A DNA stretch of 64,000 nt, from the NCBI GenBank assembly GCA_013399015.1, contig VWZX01002271.1, positions 1,054,001 through 1,118,000 on the forward strand, written 5' to 3'. The translations under genes and the position numbers were made by a program. The number at the start of each line of letters is the position of its first letter. Positions within the stretch are counted from its first letter, which is position 1. Shown piece after piece: positions 10,785 to 21,474 of the stretch. Below the pieces are notes generated by a model. It saw only the letters and a list, made by a program, of their open reading frames with translations. It ran no database searches and was not told the origin of the DNA. The stretch comes from Galbula dea (Eukaryota; Chordata; Aves; Piciformes; Galbulidae).

Positions 10785-12226
10785 TGGGTGTGACAGCAGT
10801 TGAGCGCTGACCTGTGGCAAGAGTCTGTCACATTCAGCCTCTGAGACAGTCAGGCCTGGAAGATATGGCATAATTCAGGTATATTTTAATAACAGATTTC
10901 ACTACCTGCTGTTTAGGTCATGACTTTACAGGATCAGGCTATTTGGGAAGCAGGCTGGGACTTCCAGACATCTGTTTTCAAACCAACTAAGACTCATGCT
11001 CAGATCAATTGGCTTTTAGCAATTAAAGGCCTGCAGGAGAAGGAAGATAATGAACTTGGTATGCACTCAGTGACTCATGGAGTTTGGGCCTCAGTAGAAG
11101 AGGGGATAGGAAATGAATTCAAGGCTTCAGAGAACATGTGGCTTCCTAAAGAAGGAGCAGCTACCTTTGTTTCTCCACTGGATCTGTGGCTTAATGAAAC
11201 AGCAGATTGGAAATCTGCTGAAAACACTAGAAAATCCCAGAGGGAATTCTTTTTAGTCTGACCTGCTCTATAAATAATCCAGGAAAAGTGACCAGACTCC
11301 CATTAGAAAACAGGGAAGTCATCTTCAACTTTCAGAACTTGCAGTAAAACTTCTACCCCACTGGATGCAATCAATGCAAAAGTCACTCCCAATGCAGAGG
11401 AAATAGAGAACAAAAGATAAAGGCAGAGGAAAAGGAGCAGCTGGTTGCCTGAGATCAGTGAAGTGTGAAACTAAGCAGTTAAATGTTTACAACTGTAATG
11501 GTTTTTGCTCTGAAGTTTTCTGCATTGTCTACAACACACTGAAGGCTGACCTGAGCTCCAAGCAAATGAGCTCCAAGCAAAGGAGCTCCAGAAATGGCTG
11601 GAAGTCAATCATCTAAACTAGGTACAGAACACTTAGCAATACATCCAGCAAGTTTTAAGACTCTGCTGGTCAGAACAAAGCCTGTGCCACTGGAGCATCT
11701 GGCCATCATTCAAATGAAAGCCTAGAGAAAGCTCTGTGTAAATTGAATCCTAGTCATTAGGAGAGAAGGATACAACAGGCAATACAGCTGTTTCCTATTT
11801 CTATTTGCCTTCAGAGCCTGTTCACCATTTTTTAAACCATTTTACTTTTACTTGAAACAATCAGATGAATCCAACCCTGGAAAACCAAGAGCCCTTTAAT
11901 TCCACCATCCCCAGAGATCACAAAGAGAGCTGTATCCTTAGGGGAATACAAGCAGCTAACAATTCACCACTCTTAGAGTGCAAAGCAGCTTAATTAACAA
12001 AACCCCAATGTTTTTACAGGAGCTGTTTCTTTGTTCAAGTTAATGGTGCACAATATTACTAGAGGATCCTGCCCATGATCAACCCCTGGGCTGCATATCC
12101 CCCAGTGCTCCCTTCCCATTCCAGGGGAGCAACCAGCTCCACTAGTAAAATGCACCAGTCCCATTTTTCTACTCTTTGTTGCTGTTCCATCTCTCCAATT
12201 ACTCTCTGAAGAGTAACATGTCCTTT
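10785..12226. other. Unique sequence with one unrecognised open frame
   Basis: A 113-codon plus-strand frame at 10920-11261 lies wholly outside repeats. Its product would be unusually rich in tryptophan, but I recognise no family and see no codon-use or splice evidence, so it is not called as a gene. A short tandem repeat sits at 11552-11590. The remainder is featureless. Confidence 0.4.
11552..11590. repeat. 15 bp tandem repeat, about 2.5 units
   Basis: The unit TGAGCTCCAAGCAAA occurs twice head to tail, followed by a partial third unit. It is a small local duplication without known role. Confidence 0.8.
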
Positions 12227-12419
12227 GAATCATAGAATTGTCAGAGTTGGAAGGGACCTCAAAGATCATCTAGTTCCAACCCCCCTGCCTGGCAGGGACA
12301 CCATCCACTAGATCAGGTTGCCCAGGGACACATCCAGCCTGGCCTTAAAAGCTTCCAGGGAGGAGGCTTCCACAACCTCTCTGGGCAACCTGTTCTACTG
12401 TCTAACCACCCTAACAGTA
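12227..12419 (-). mobile_element. CR1 LINE 3' end, group A
   Basis: About 190 bases matching the last codons of ORF2 (R-L-P-R-E-V-V-E-A type region) and the 3' UTR of group A in inverse orientation. The tail complement GAATCATAGAAT lies at the left. Similarity stops at about 12419, just before the solo LTR. Confidence 0.92.
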
Positions 12420-12511
12420 TAATCTTGTATATTGCTAATAAAAGTCTTCCTGTACTTACACATACAGAGAATGAGCCAGGAAATGTAAGATATATTCCAT
12501 TATAGCATCCT

Positions 12512-13172
12512 TGTCTCAAGGGCTGGGCTGGGCTGACCACCAACCCAGTGACAGACCCTCCCTGTCACTGCCTCCTTCCCCCACCACGGGAAGGGAAAGG
12601 GGATGAGAGAGACAGAGAGACTTGTGGGTTGGAAAAGAAAACTAAAACTACTTTAATAATAATAAGCAGGATAAATGAAATCTATACAAATATGTACCAA
12701 TATGTACAGAACCCAATCCTGAACCCAAACCCCCTGATGGTAACTGCATCCCCACTGACACTGCAGCAGAAGGCTGAAGGTCAGGAGAAGGAACCAAGAA
12801 GGGAGAATAATCTAGCAACCCAGCAACCTAGCAAGGGAGAGCTGACCCCCAGTTTATCTATCCAATATGAGGTATATGGGATGGAACACTTCAGTTGGTC
12901 AGTTTGGGGTCACCTGTCCTGTCTGCTCCTCCCTGAAGGTGCAGCCTTTACCCTGCACCCCCCAACGTGAGACACAAGATTCAGCAGTGACCTTGCTTTG
13001 CATCCCAGTCCCTGGGAGGGAATCTAAGCATTAGGCCTTAGCACTGCTAGAAGCTGGCAGTGGCTATGAAAACATGCTGTTAGTCTCAGAAAGTGCAGTT
13101 TCTCAGAGGAGCTTCAACTCAAAAGTAAAATGACTGAACAGAATTAATTCTGTTCTAACCCAAACCAGGACA
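12512..13172 (-). mobile_element. Solo LTR, avian ERVL-like
   Basis: On the minus strand the element starts TGTCCTGGTTTGGG at 13172 and ends CAGCCCTTGAGACA at 12512, giving TG..CA ends. A GATAAA box sits at 12847-12863 where relatives carry a TATA box, and TATTAAAG lies further on where a polyadenylation signal is expected. The layout matches the plus-strand LTR at 19217-19973. No internal retroviral sequence follows on either side, so this is a solo LTR left by recombination between the two LTRs of a provirus. Assignment to the ERVL class is from memory of avian LTRs. CCTTG occurs at both edges (12509-12513 and 13173-13177), possibly the target duplication. Confidence 0.8.
13136..13155. repeat. 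20 bp perfect palindrome in the LTR
   Basis: GAACAGAATTAATTCTGTTC equals its own reverse complement. It lies 17-36 bases inside the LTR 5' edge. The other LTR has the same block with two changes at 19234-19253. Confidence 0.95.
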
Positions 13173-13841
13173 CCTTGGGACTCATCTAGAATCTCAGTTC
13201 TGTTTTACCTATCCAAGCTGCTCTGATGATGTGGAAATAAATCTAAGAGTGCCCATCCACATCTCTAGAAAATGAAATCCTGTGGCATAGATGAACCATT
13301 GCAGTGTTAAAGTTAGCAGAATAAAGTTAATTGAAGGTCATCAGTATTTTCTTCTCCCTCTCTCCTCCCCTCTTTCTTAAAACATAATTTGAAGGGCCTC
13401 TACTGTCTATCAGCATGGGGGAAAATAAGACAATTTGGTTCAAGCTGATGGAATTAGCATGAGATAAGTAAAGGTTAAATGTCAGGATGGAGACTGAAGG
13501 CTTAATCTTCCTCCAACATACAGCACAGTAGCAAAAAGAAGAAAAAAAGAGGTAACAAAAAGAGGGCAAAAAAAGAACTTTTGTTATCAAAAATGTGCTT
13601 GCAAGTTAACATGGATTGAGATCTTGATCTAGGACTATATGGTATCCTGTTAATTATGACTACTCAGAGATCAGACTTGAGTTAAGCCAAGGAGATGGAA
13701 CAAGATGTTATTCCTGAAAGAGCCATGTTGGGCTGTGTCCATGCCTGGGTGCAGAGAGGAGCACACAGCATGTGGGGTACTGGAGCTGGGCTCCCACCCC
13801 ACTGGAAGGGAAAGAGACCTCAAACCAGCCATTAAAGCACC
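13173..13841. other. Unique sequence, no gene seen
   Basis: About 670 bases. A purine-rich run (about 13533-13577, AAAAGAAGAAAAAAAGAGG type) gives a spurious minus-strand frame rich in F, C and S. Nothing else is seen. Confidence 0.5.
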
Positions 13842-13965
13842 AAATCATAGACACCCTGGGGTTAGAAGGGACCTTTAAAAGTCATCTAGTCCAACCCCTG
13901 CAATGGGCAGGAAGATCTTTCACTAAATAGAGCCTTTTCCAACCTGGCCTTGAACTGAACTCCAG
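13842..13965 (-). mobile_element. Old CR1 LINE 3' end
   Basis: A diverged 3' UTR fragment in inverse orientation: AATCATAGA tail complement, GTTAGAAGGGACCTTTAAAA and TCATCTAGTCCAACCCC. Divergence is greater than in the group A-D copies, so this insertion is probably older. Confidence 0.8.
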
Positions 13966-14763
13966 CATCATCCTCATACAAGAGCAGATGGAGCAGACTA
14001 GAAAGAACAGAATTCTTTTGAATAGCAGCTTTCACACAAGGCAATCTGCAAATATTTGAGATTACAGGAAGTTAGAGTTAACACAGAGCATAAAGCAAGC
14101 ATGGGGGAAGCTGGGCTATAAAATGAGAATAACTTTTCTAGGTAAGATCTTAAGTGAAACAGTTAATGAAGCTGAGGAATATAAGTAGGTTACTTAAAAA
14201 TCACACAGAAAAAGAGCTTTGGAATAAGCAGACAAAGTGTTAGAAAGAAAAGGTACAACAATGTCACATTACCAAATAAATACAAGTGGAATCTAGGTTT
14301 TATTACTGCATTTCCTCCTTCAAATCAAAAAGGGGCTGTGAAGAGAAAGAACAGCCTCATCATTATACTGCCTGCTTCTGTCTCCAAGAGTTAGCACCAA
14401 GATTTTATCATATGCATTTGATATTTTCCCTAATTTCAGTATTATCTGTAGGAGCAGGCACTCACCCTATCACTGTCACTCCCTGGAGGCACCTGCACTT
14501 GTGTGAGAGGAATAATTTACCTTCGTGTCTGGGAAGCTAAACACGTGGGGAGGTGGCATGTGAGGAACAGCAGCACTGCAGAGGTGCAGAGGCAATGGGA
14601 TGTGCAGGTTCCTTCTCCCAGTGACACTACTCAGTTTCATTACTAGCTAATAATTGTTTTTTTATCATTTCAGAAATGTTAAGAGACTGAAGCAGTGGTC
14701 AAGGAAGCCCAAATCAGTAGCACCTCTAGCAAAAATATCCTGACATAACTTAATAAGGAGGAA
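13966..14763. other. Unique sequence, no gene seen
   Basis: About 800 bases, AT-rich in its middle. No gene, RNA or known repeat recognised. Confidence 0.5.
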
Positions 14764-15042
14764 GCTAGTGGACAAGAAACAGCCTCAAGCTGTGCCAGGG
14801 GAGGTTTAGATATTAGGGGAGGTTGGATATTAGGAATATTTTCTTCATGGAAAGGGTTGTCAAGGCCTGGCCCAGGCTGCCCAGGGCAGTGGTGGTGTCA
14901 CCATCCCTGGAGGGGTTGAAAAGCCATGGAGATGTGGTGCTGAGGGCCACTGTTTAGTGGTGACCTGGCAGTGCTGGTTAATGGTTGGACTTGATGATCT
15001 GAAAGGTCTCTTCCAACATTCCACAATTATTCTGTGATTCTA
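14764..15042 (+). mobile_element. CR1 LINE 3' end, group B
   Basis: It covers the last 60 or so codons of ORF2 and the group B 3' UTR (TTTAGTGGTGACCTGGCAG), ending TATTCTGTGATTCTAA. A local tandem duplication at 14797-14831 repeats AGGGGAGGTTTAGATATT in slightly changed form and shifts the frame. Confidence 0.92.
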
Positions 15043-18000
15043 AAAGAGTGAAGAAAGTCTTTTCTTCAGTGCTAGAGTGGAGAACTGTTACATTACCAAG
15101 TTTCATTAAAAACCATTAGGAACATAAGCACAGACAGAACTTAGTATTATAAACTTATTATACTTATATTATTTATTTATATTATTATTTATATAATTAT
15201 ATTACTTAGTATTATAAACTAGTATTATTGGTATTATAAACTGACTGAAGTTTTCAAGAAGCCAAAGTGTTTTCAAGTCAAGTGTCTCCATTCCATCAAA
15301 TACCTTTTCTGGTCTAGTGCTAGCCCACTGCTCTGTGAGACATACCAATATCCTACCAATCCATATTTTCATATTCAATATGTCATCTGCATGTGTAAAC
15401 TAGATATAAAAATACACACAGAGAAATCCCTGTGGCACCAGTTCACATTCTATATACCTCTGAAAGGGAAAGCTGTAGCAGAATTTTCAATAGCCAGAGT
15501 TCTTGTTAGAATCCCAGGACAAGTCTGTCCTTTCTGCTTCACACTAACCTTAAATAGCATTTTCTTTGGGATACCATATGCTTCAATCTCTCTGTCTGCC
15601 ACCTTCAGATTTTCCTTTCTGAGCTGCAGGAAACAGTATGCTAAATAGCAAGAAGCCTGGTGGTAAAAAGATGTTAGATTTCCCTCCCTGGAGTAGTGTG
15701 GTGTTGGCTTAAAAGCAGACCTCAAAGTGCCTTCATCTTAAAGACTACAGCAAACAAACCCTCCCAGCACAAGGCAAACACATTATGCCTCCTTACACTG
15801 ATCTCCTTCAAAGCAAAAGAGGTCTAAAGGCAGGCTAAAAAATACTGATAGCAGTGTGTTACAGAGGGGCAGGGCAAAACCCAGGGCCTGGGTGGGACAG
15901 GACCCTTCCTCACTGGCCCAGCCCAGCCCAGCCCCAGGCAGATGGCTGTGCAGCCACTGGGGAGGTTGTAAGCTGCAGCTCAGCAGGTCATGCTGTGGGG
16001 AAGCCTGGCCCATTGGCCTGCTCTTCATGAAGATCTTTCATTCATGGTTAGCCATCCAGCACCCAGCTGTGTTATGGGTCAAGGGAACCATGGTTTCATT
16101 CCACACAAGTCTATCATCTAGGAATTCACCTTCTAACACCAGAAATGGATTGGGCTGCATTTGTGCAAGCTCCCAAGGTCAGAAGAAAGAGTGCTGTGTA
16201 GGCTTCAATAATTGATGTGCTGTGGGTCAGAAGCCCCCCAGGAGGGAAGCATTCTTGCTGCCAAACAGTACAACTCTGCAGTATCTCCTCTGCAGTACCT
16301 GAAAGCCCATCCTGCTCCATGCCTCCTTCTACTCCTCCCCAGTACACCTGCCAAGATACCATGGGACAAAACAACCTCCAAGTTAGGAACATTGCATCCC
16401 TTTAGATCCTCTGACCACAAAAAGACTTCTACCTCCCAGGCCCTTATTCAAGCAGCCTACATTTCTCCACATTATATCAGCACTCTGACCTTCAATGAGG
16501 CAATTCTCTCATCTTCTCTTGCAGGGACTTGAACTGCATCAGTAATGCATCACTGCCTCCAGAAAAGGTGACCATGAGCTAGAGACAGTCACCAGACCAT
16601 CACCAGCTTCACAGCAGTCTTGCAGCAAGGAAGGATCATGCAGTTTAAATTTCTGTGTAACTGGGAGAACATGACCACATTTGGCATTGCAGCAGTACAC
16701 TACACATTTCTCCAAACTGAGGTAACTCTTTTCTAAGGCTTTACCAGAAGAAAAAGGAGTTCCCTTGTGTCCAGCTCTCTTACAATCAATCTTACCTGTC
16801 TCTGGAAACACAGATGAAGTGGCTGCATTTCCAACACCACATCCAGCTTCAGTGCAGCTGTGATTATGTGAGAGTCAGGCCCCTGTGGACTCAACATTAC
16901 ACTACATGACCCCAGGACAAAGAGTATCAGACTGGTCATGAAGTACTATACTACCCTTAGAAGAGTCAAACACTGTTCCACTGCAGGCTGGGTTTCCAGT
17001 TTTGCAGCCACCACCAGCAGGAATCACCCACTAGAGTTGTTCTTTCCTGCACCATTTCCAGATCCTGGAGCCTGACACAAAATGCCCTGAGGCCAGCAGA
17101 AGTCTTGATGTCACCACTGGAATTGGCAAAGAGTTTGGCATTGGGTTTCACCTCCAGGAAGAGTTCTTGCAGCTCAGGCAGTTCATTTCCTTCCCAAGTT
17201 GTCAACAACTCCTGCTATTAAAAGCCAGCACTTGGCAAGGGCTGATCTAAGAGGGAGTTAATTGGACAGGGAAGTAGCTTCAGCATCATATTGCTTTGTT
17301 TTAGGACTAAGTGAAAATGTGTGCAGTTCCATCCCTCTTCTCCTAAAGGATGGGCTCAGTGCCCAAAGTCCCCAGAGCACCCCAGCACCACGGGGGCTCC
17401 TCCTGCCTCTCAGCAGCCACCTCAGAGGCTGACTCACCTTGCTCCTCAGGACCCTGGGGGAGGCTCAAACCCCTCTGCCTTGGTAACATTTCTTCTAGGT
17501 CTCTGTGTTCCAGCCTTCAGGGCTGTCTGGAATTTGCCATCTACCCAGTGATTCACTCCATTTGAACAAAGCCTAGGACATGCATAACCTCTCCTTCACA
17601 TGCCCTGGAAATGAGAAATGCTCACTTCCTAAAGTATTCCTGGCATTATTACTATGAGAAGTCAAAGTGCCATTTAAGGAAATAACATTTGAAAAGCATG
17701 ATTCATTAAAGCCAGAATGCCACCCTTCTATTAGAACACCTGTCTCCTTTAGTCTAGGTTGAATTACAAGAGAAATGAGTCTGAAACCACCCTTGGAGCT
17801 CAAGACAAAACTCCTCTCTGATACACAAATCAATACACGATTTAATTGTGTTTTATTGCTTCTTTTGCTTCAGACTGGGGTCAGGAAAGACCCTGAGAAC
17901 ATCCTATTTGCTATTTTCCCAAGTCATATTCACTTGACATCCACCTGGTTTTTAATTCCAACCTTCAAAGCTTTCTCCAGCTGCAGGGCAACAGGGAAAG

Positions 18001-18371
18001 AGCAAGCATGCAACCAGAGCAAGCTACTTCTTCTCTTTCTGGGCCACAGCCTGCTGAAAGGTTTTTCCCTCTAAGACATTCTTCTGATGATGCCAAGAAA
18101 ACCAGGATGGAAAAGGCAGAGGTAAAGTCTTCATTATGTAGAAGTGCTGTGTACCACCAAGGAGGCTCTGGGAACAGCACAGTGCTCTCTGAGCACAGCC
18201 CAACACTCCTCTCCTTGTTGGAAATGCTGCTCTGTGCAAAGCATGGCTGGGGGCCACTCTTGTAGGGTTGAGGGAAAACCAGAACACTAGAAAATGCAGG
18301 GTGCCAGCAATACTAGACTGAGAGGTTTTATTTTAGTCTATTTTCCAAACATTCTTTATTCAGTATGCTTT
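15043..18371. other. Unique sequence with an AT-rich patch
   Basis: About 3.3 kb. An AT-rich patch with repeats lies at 15139-15245. Three abutting minus-strand frames of 68-90 codons cover 16539-17208; none shows a known motif or coding bias that I can judge, so they are not called. The 17320-17560 stretch is GC-richer but CpG-poor, so it is not an island. Confidence 0.45.
15139..15245. repeat. AT-rich low-complexity patch with direct repeats
   Basis: ACTTAGTATTATAAACT occurs at 15139-15155 and exactly again at 15204-15220, with a partial third copy near 15231. The bases between are nearly pure A and T. Confidence 0.85.
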
Positions 18372-18577
18372 GAGATTTCCACCTAAACACGAGGAGAAAC
18401 TTGTTTGGTGTGAGGGTGTTGGAGCCCTGGCCCAGGCTGCCCAGAGAGGTTGTGGAGTCTCCTTCTGTGTGGAGAGATTCCAAGCCCAGCTGGCGGTGAC
18501 CCTGGGCAAGCTGTTGGAGCAGGATGGATGATCCCCAGAGGTCCCTTCCAACCCCCAGCAGGCTGGGATTCAGGGAC
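18372..18577 (+). mobile_element. CR1 LINE 3' end, group C
   Basis: It begins within the bases matching GAGGTTCCAGCTGAACAG of fuller copies and continues through the end of ORF2 to GGCTGGGATTCAGGGA. A small insertion (CTTCTGTGTGG) is seen near 18462 where others read CTTGTGTGG. Confidence 0.92.
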
Positions 18578-19216
18578 TCATCAGACACTCCTGAAGGATT
18601 GAGAATTCATGCTCCCCACAGAGCAGTAACAGACTGAATTCCAAGCACATGTCAGTGGCTGATCTCCACAGCAACATCTGCTAACCCCAGTGGTAAATTC
18701 TCCTGCAGGGCCCTTTGACTCCCTCAGCTTTTTCTAACGGTGGGAGGCTTCCTGAAAATCCACAGCCTCGAGGCACAAAGGCAGCCTCACCTCTGCCTGA
18801 CCTCTGCCTTCTCCTCTACCACTTCAAGCACTCTCCAGTATCAGCACAGAGCTGATGGCTCTGTTTTGACTGGTGGAAAACAGCTATAGTTCAATTAGAA
18901 TCAGTAAGCAGTTTAAAACTAGCAGCTAACATGTTATTTGAAAATGAACTGTTGATTTTTATTCTCTGGAGGTCTCTAAGGACACATTCAATATTTAGAC
19001 TATTTGGTTAAAGTTTTTTAAAAAGCTGAAATGGATTTTATCTTGCAGGCTGGAAATGCAGCTTGAAGCTTGATTGAAGGAATGAATGGAAATCATGTTT
19101 TAGCCTCAAGTTATATATTTATCCAGCCATCCTCTCCCAAAAGTCTTGTAAGCACAGAGCTGAAAATGGACCTCCCTCCTCTCTGTCATTCTCTGCTGCT
19201 CCCATTTCTGCAGTAC
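18578..19216. other. Unique sequence, no gene seen
   Basis: About 640 bases between a CR1 end and the second LTR. No recognisable content. Confidence 0.5.
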
Positions 19217-19973
19217 TGTCCTGGCTGGAGCTGGAACAGAACTAATTCTGTGCAGGGATTGGACTTCTCAGCTCAGTCTCTTCTCAGGGAGGCACTTGCT
19301 GCAGCTCACAGCATGTTCTCCCACACAGGCTCTGCTGCTAGCAGGGACAACACCTGATGGGGACACCTCCTGCCAAGGCTGGGGCTGCACAAAGCCTCTG
19401 CCTTACACTTGCTCCTCTGCACACCAAGGCCACTGCTCCAGCTTGTGTCCCACCTGGGGCTGAAGGAAGTCAGAGGTGGCAGCTGCAGGGAGGAGGGGAC
19501 AGGAGAGGTGACCCTGAACTGGCCAACAAGGGATTCCATCCAGGGATGTCATCTTCAGGAGAAAGCTGAGGGAGCAGGATCTTCTTCCTTGGCCAGTGTC
19601 TCAGGAGGACTCTGTCCTTCTGCCTTTGATGCTTATCCACGTGTCCTGAGACCAGTTCCAGAATGCAGCTCCTGAATCCAGTTCCCATCTGCTGCTGAGA
19701 GTCCAGTCCAGCCTGGGACTTCCCCAGTGCTGCCACAGCATCAGTGGTGACAGTGATGCCACTGCCAGCAGGGGTTGGGTTGGATATTGGTCTGTAGATA
19801 TTTGTCTAGATTTCATTTGATTGTCACTGTTTCCATTCAAGCTGCTTTAGCTTTCTTTCCCAAGCCATCAGTCTCTCTCCCTCATTCCCTTTCTCTCCCC
19901 TTTGGGAAGCAGAGGGGTTCAGAGAGAGCAACTGGCACTCATCTAGTGGCCAGCTCAGCCCTTACCCTTGACA
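19217..19973 (+). mobile_element. Solo LTR, avian ERVL-like
   Basis: The element opens TGTCCTGGCTGG and closes CAGCCCTTACCCTTGACA. The same landmarks as in the LTR at 12512-13172 appear in order: the near-palindrome GAACAGAACTAATTCTGTGC, a CTGAACTGGCCAA block, GATATTGGTCTGTAGATATT and a pyrimidine-rich CTCTCTCCCTCATTCCC run. No internal retroviral region adjoins it. The flanking five bases, AGTAC on the left and GGTAT on the right, agree at three of five positions and differ only by transitions, as expected for an aged target duplication. More diverged than the other LTR by eye. Confidence 0.78.
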
Positions 19974-21049
19974 GGTATGAAGCCCTGTGTTGCCTTCTAG
20001 CAGCATTCTTTCAGGTCTGGTAGAGGCACAATCTCCTCTGTGCACCAACAGATTTAGTGACTTACAGAGAAAGTCTGTCTTGGATTTGCCCAGCCCTTCC
20101 CCCTCATTCTGGGTAAAACAAGCTCTGATGTCTTACCACTTGTCACTGGTGATTTAATCTGTCCATTGCAGAGCTTGCAGGTAGGTGTTTATTTGGCAGG
20201 GTACATCAATAGAAAGATTTTCCAAATGAAGATATCAGAAGATCCCAATTATATGAAAAAATGGGCACCTGGAGAATTGTTTTGCAAGATAAACCTGCCC
20301 AGAAGTGTTTATTGTTTCTTAGTAAACAGACATGCTGGAAGCACAATTACTGCTTTCTGCAAACAACCCAAGGATTTGTTTAGTAAGCTGAAAGCCAAAT
20401 AGACAAATTTGCCTCAGTTCTGTCTCTGTGCAAGTTTCCTCCAGCCCTGGTGTGACTCTCACAAAGGCACATCAGGGTTTAGCTGCACAGCCACAATACC
20501 AGGCTCTCCTGACAACAGCCTTAGCTTCTACCAAAAGCCATCTTCTTCAAAAAGAACTGAAGAGCCATGCCCAAGGCACAAAATCTGCCTTTTGCACTTT
20601 CTTTTCTTGCTTAATGACTATTAAAAAAAAATCCCTGCATTTCAAGAAGCATTTTCCCCCATTATGCACTAATGGTTAATTCAGCACACTGAGAAAAGCA
20701 CTACTTAAAGATCAATTTTACAGTTGGAATTGAAAAGCCTATGAAGAACAATCACTCTATTCAAGGCATTACTGCAGAATAAGGAGCCTGATTTAAACAA
20801 GTCCCAAATCCAGGAGATTATACTGTCTACCACAGAAGCAAACCTCTTCATCCTGTATGCCTGAGAAACTCCATAGTGGAAGTAGATGGCTGTGACCACA
20901 CAGTCACTGCTAACACCACCACCAAACCACATCCCTTCCAAGAGACTTAGTTACCACTGCTAAAAACAAACAAACAAAACCAAAAATACAACACACTACC
21001 AAACCAAAAATATACATAGAAACTCCCAAAAAATCAATGGTATTTAGGG
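19974..21049. other. Unique sequence ending in an A-rich run
   Basis: About 1.1 kb with no gene seen. The last 90 bases (about 20960-21035) are an AC-rich run with AAACAAACAAAC and ACCAAAAATA units, directly before a CR1 insertion. Confidence 0.5.
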
Positions 21050-21474
21050 CTAGGAAGATGCTGAGGGCACTGGAGCACCTCTGGCAGGAGGAAAGGCTGA
21101 GAGCCCTGGGGCTGCTTAGCCTGCAGAAGAGCAGCCCCAGAGGGGAGCTGCTCAATGCTGAGCAAGAGCTGAAGGCTGGGGGCAAGAGGCTGGGGCCAGA
21201 CTCTGCTCAGTGGTGCCCAGGGACAGCCCAAGGGGCACTGGGCACAAACTGGAAGCCAGGAGGTTCCAGCTGAACAGGAGAAGAACCTTGTTTGTTGTGA
21301 GGGTGTTGGAGCCCTGGCCCAGGCTGCCCAGAGAGGTTGTGGAGTCTCCTTGTGTGGAGAGAGATTCCAAGCCCAGCTGGAGGTGACCCTGGGCAGCCTG
21401 CTATGGGTGACTCTGCTTTAGCAGGGAGTTTGGACTAGATGATCTCCAGAGGTCCCTCCCAACCCCTATGATTA
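21050..21474 (+). mobile_element. CR1 LINE, 5'-truncated, group C
   Basis: It starts at CTAGGAAGATGCTGAGG and keeps the L-R-A-L-G-L-L-S-L block, the AAACTGGAAGCCAGGAGG stretch and the group C 3' end. The frame breaks near the AGGCTGGGGGCAAGAGG region compared with the copy at 61258-61620. Confidence 0.95.

Noticed and set aside
12548..12970. 140-codon plus-strand frame
   Set aside because: It runs antisense inside the solo LTR and is not a gene.
16539..17208. Three abutting minus-strand frames that could be exons
   Set aside because: No known protein motif could be matched and no consistent splice arrangement was found by eye.
17320..17560. GC-rich stretch as a CpG island or promoter
   Set aside because: CpG dinucleotides are scarce in it despite the GC content.
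12512..19973. A full provirus bounded by the two LTRs
   Set aside because: The LTRs are in opposite orientation and the sequence between contains CR1 ends and unique DNA, with no retroviral genes.
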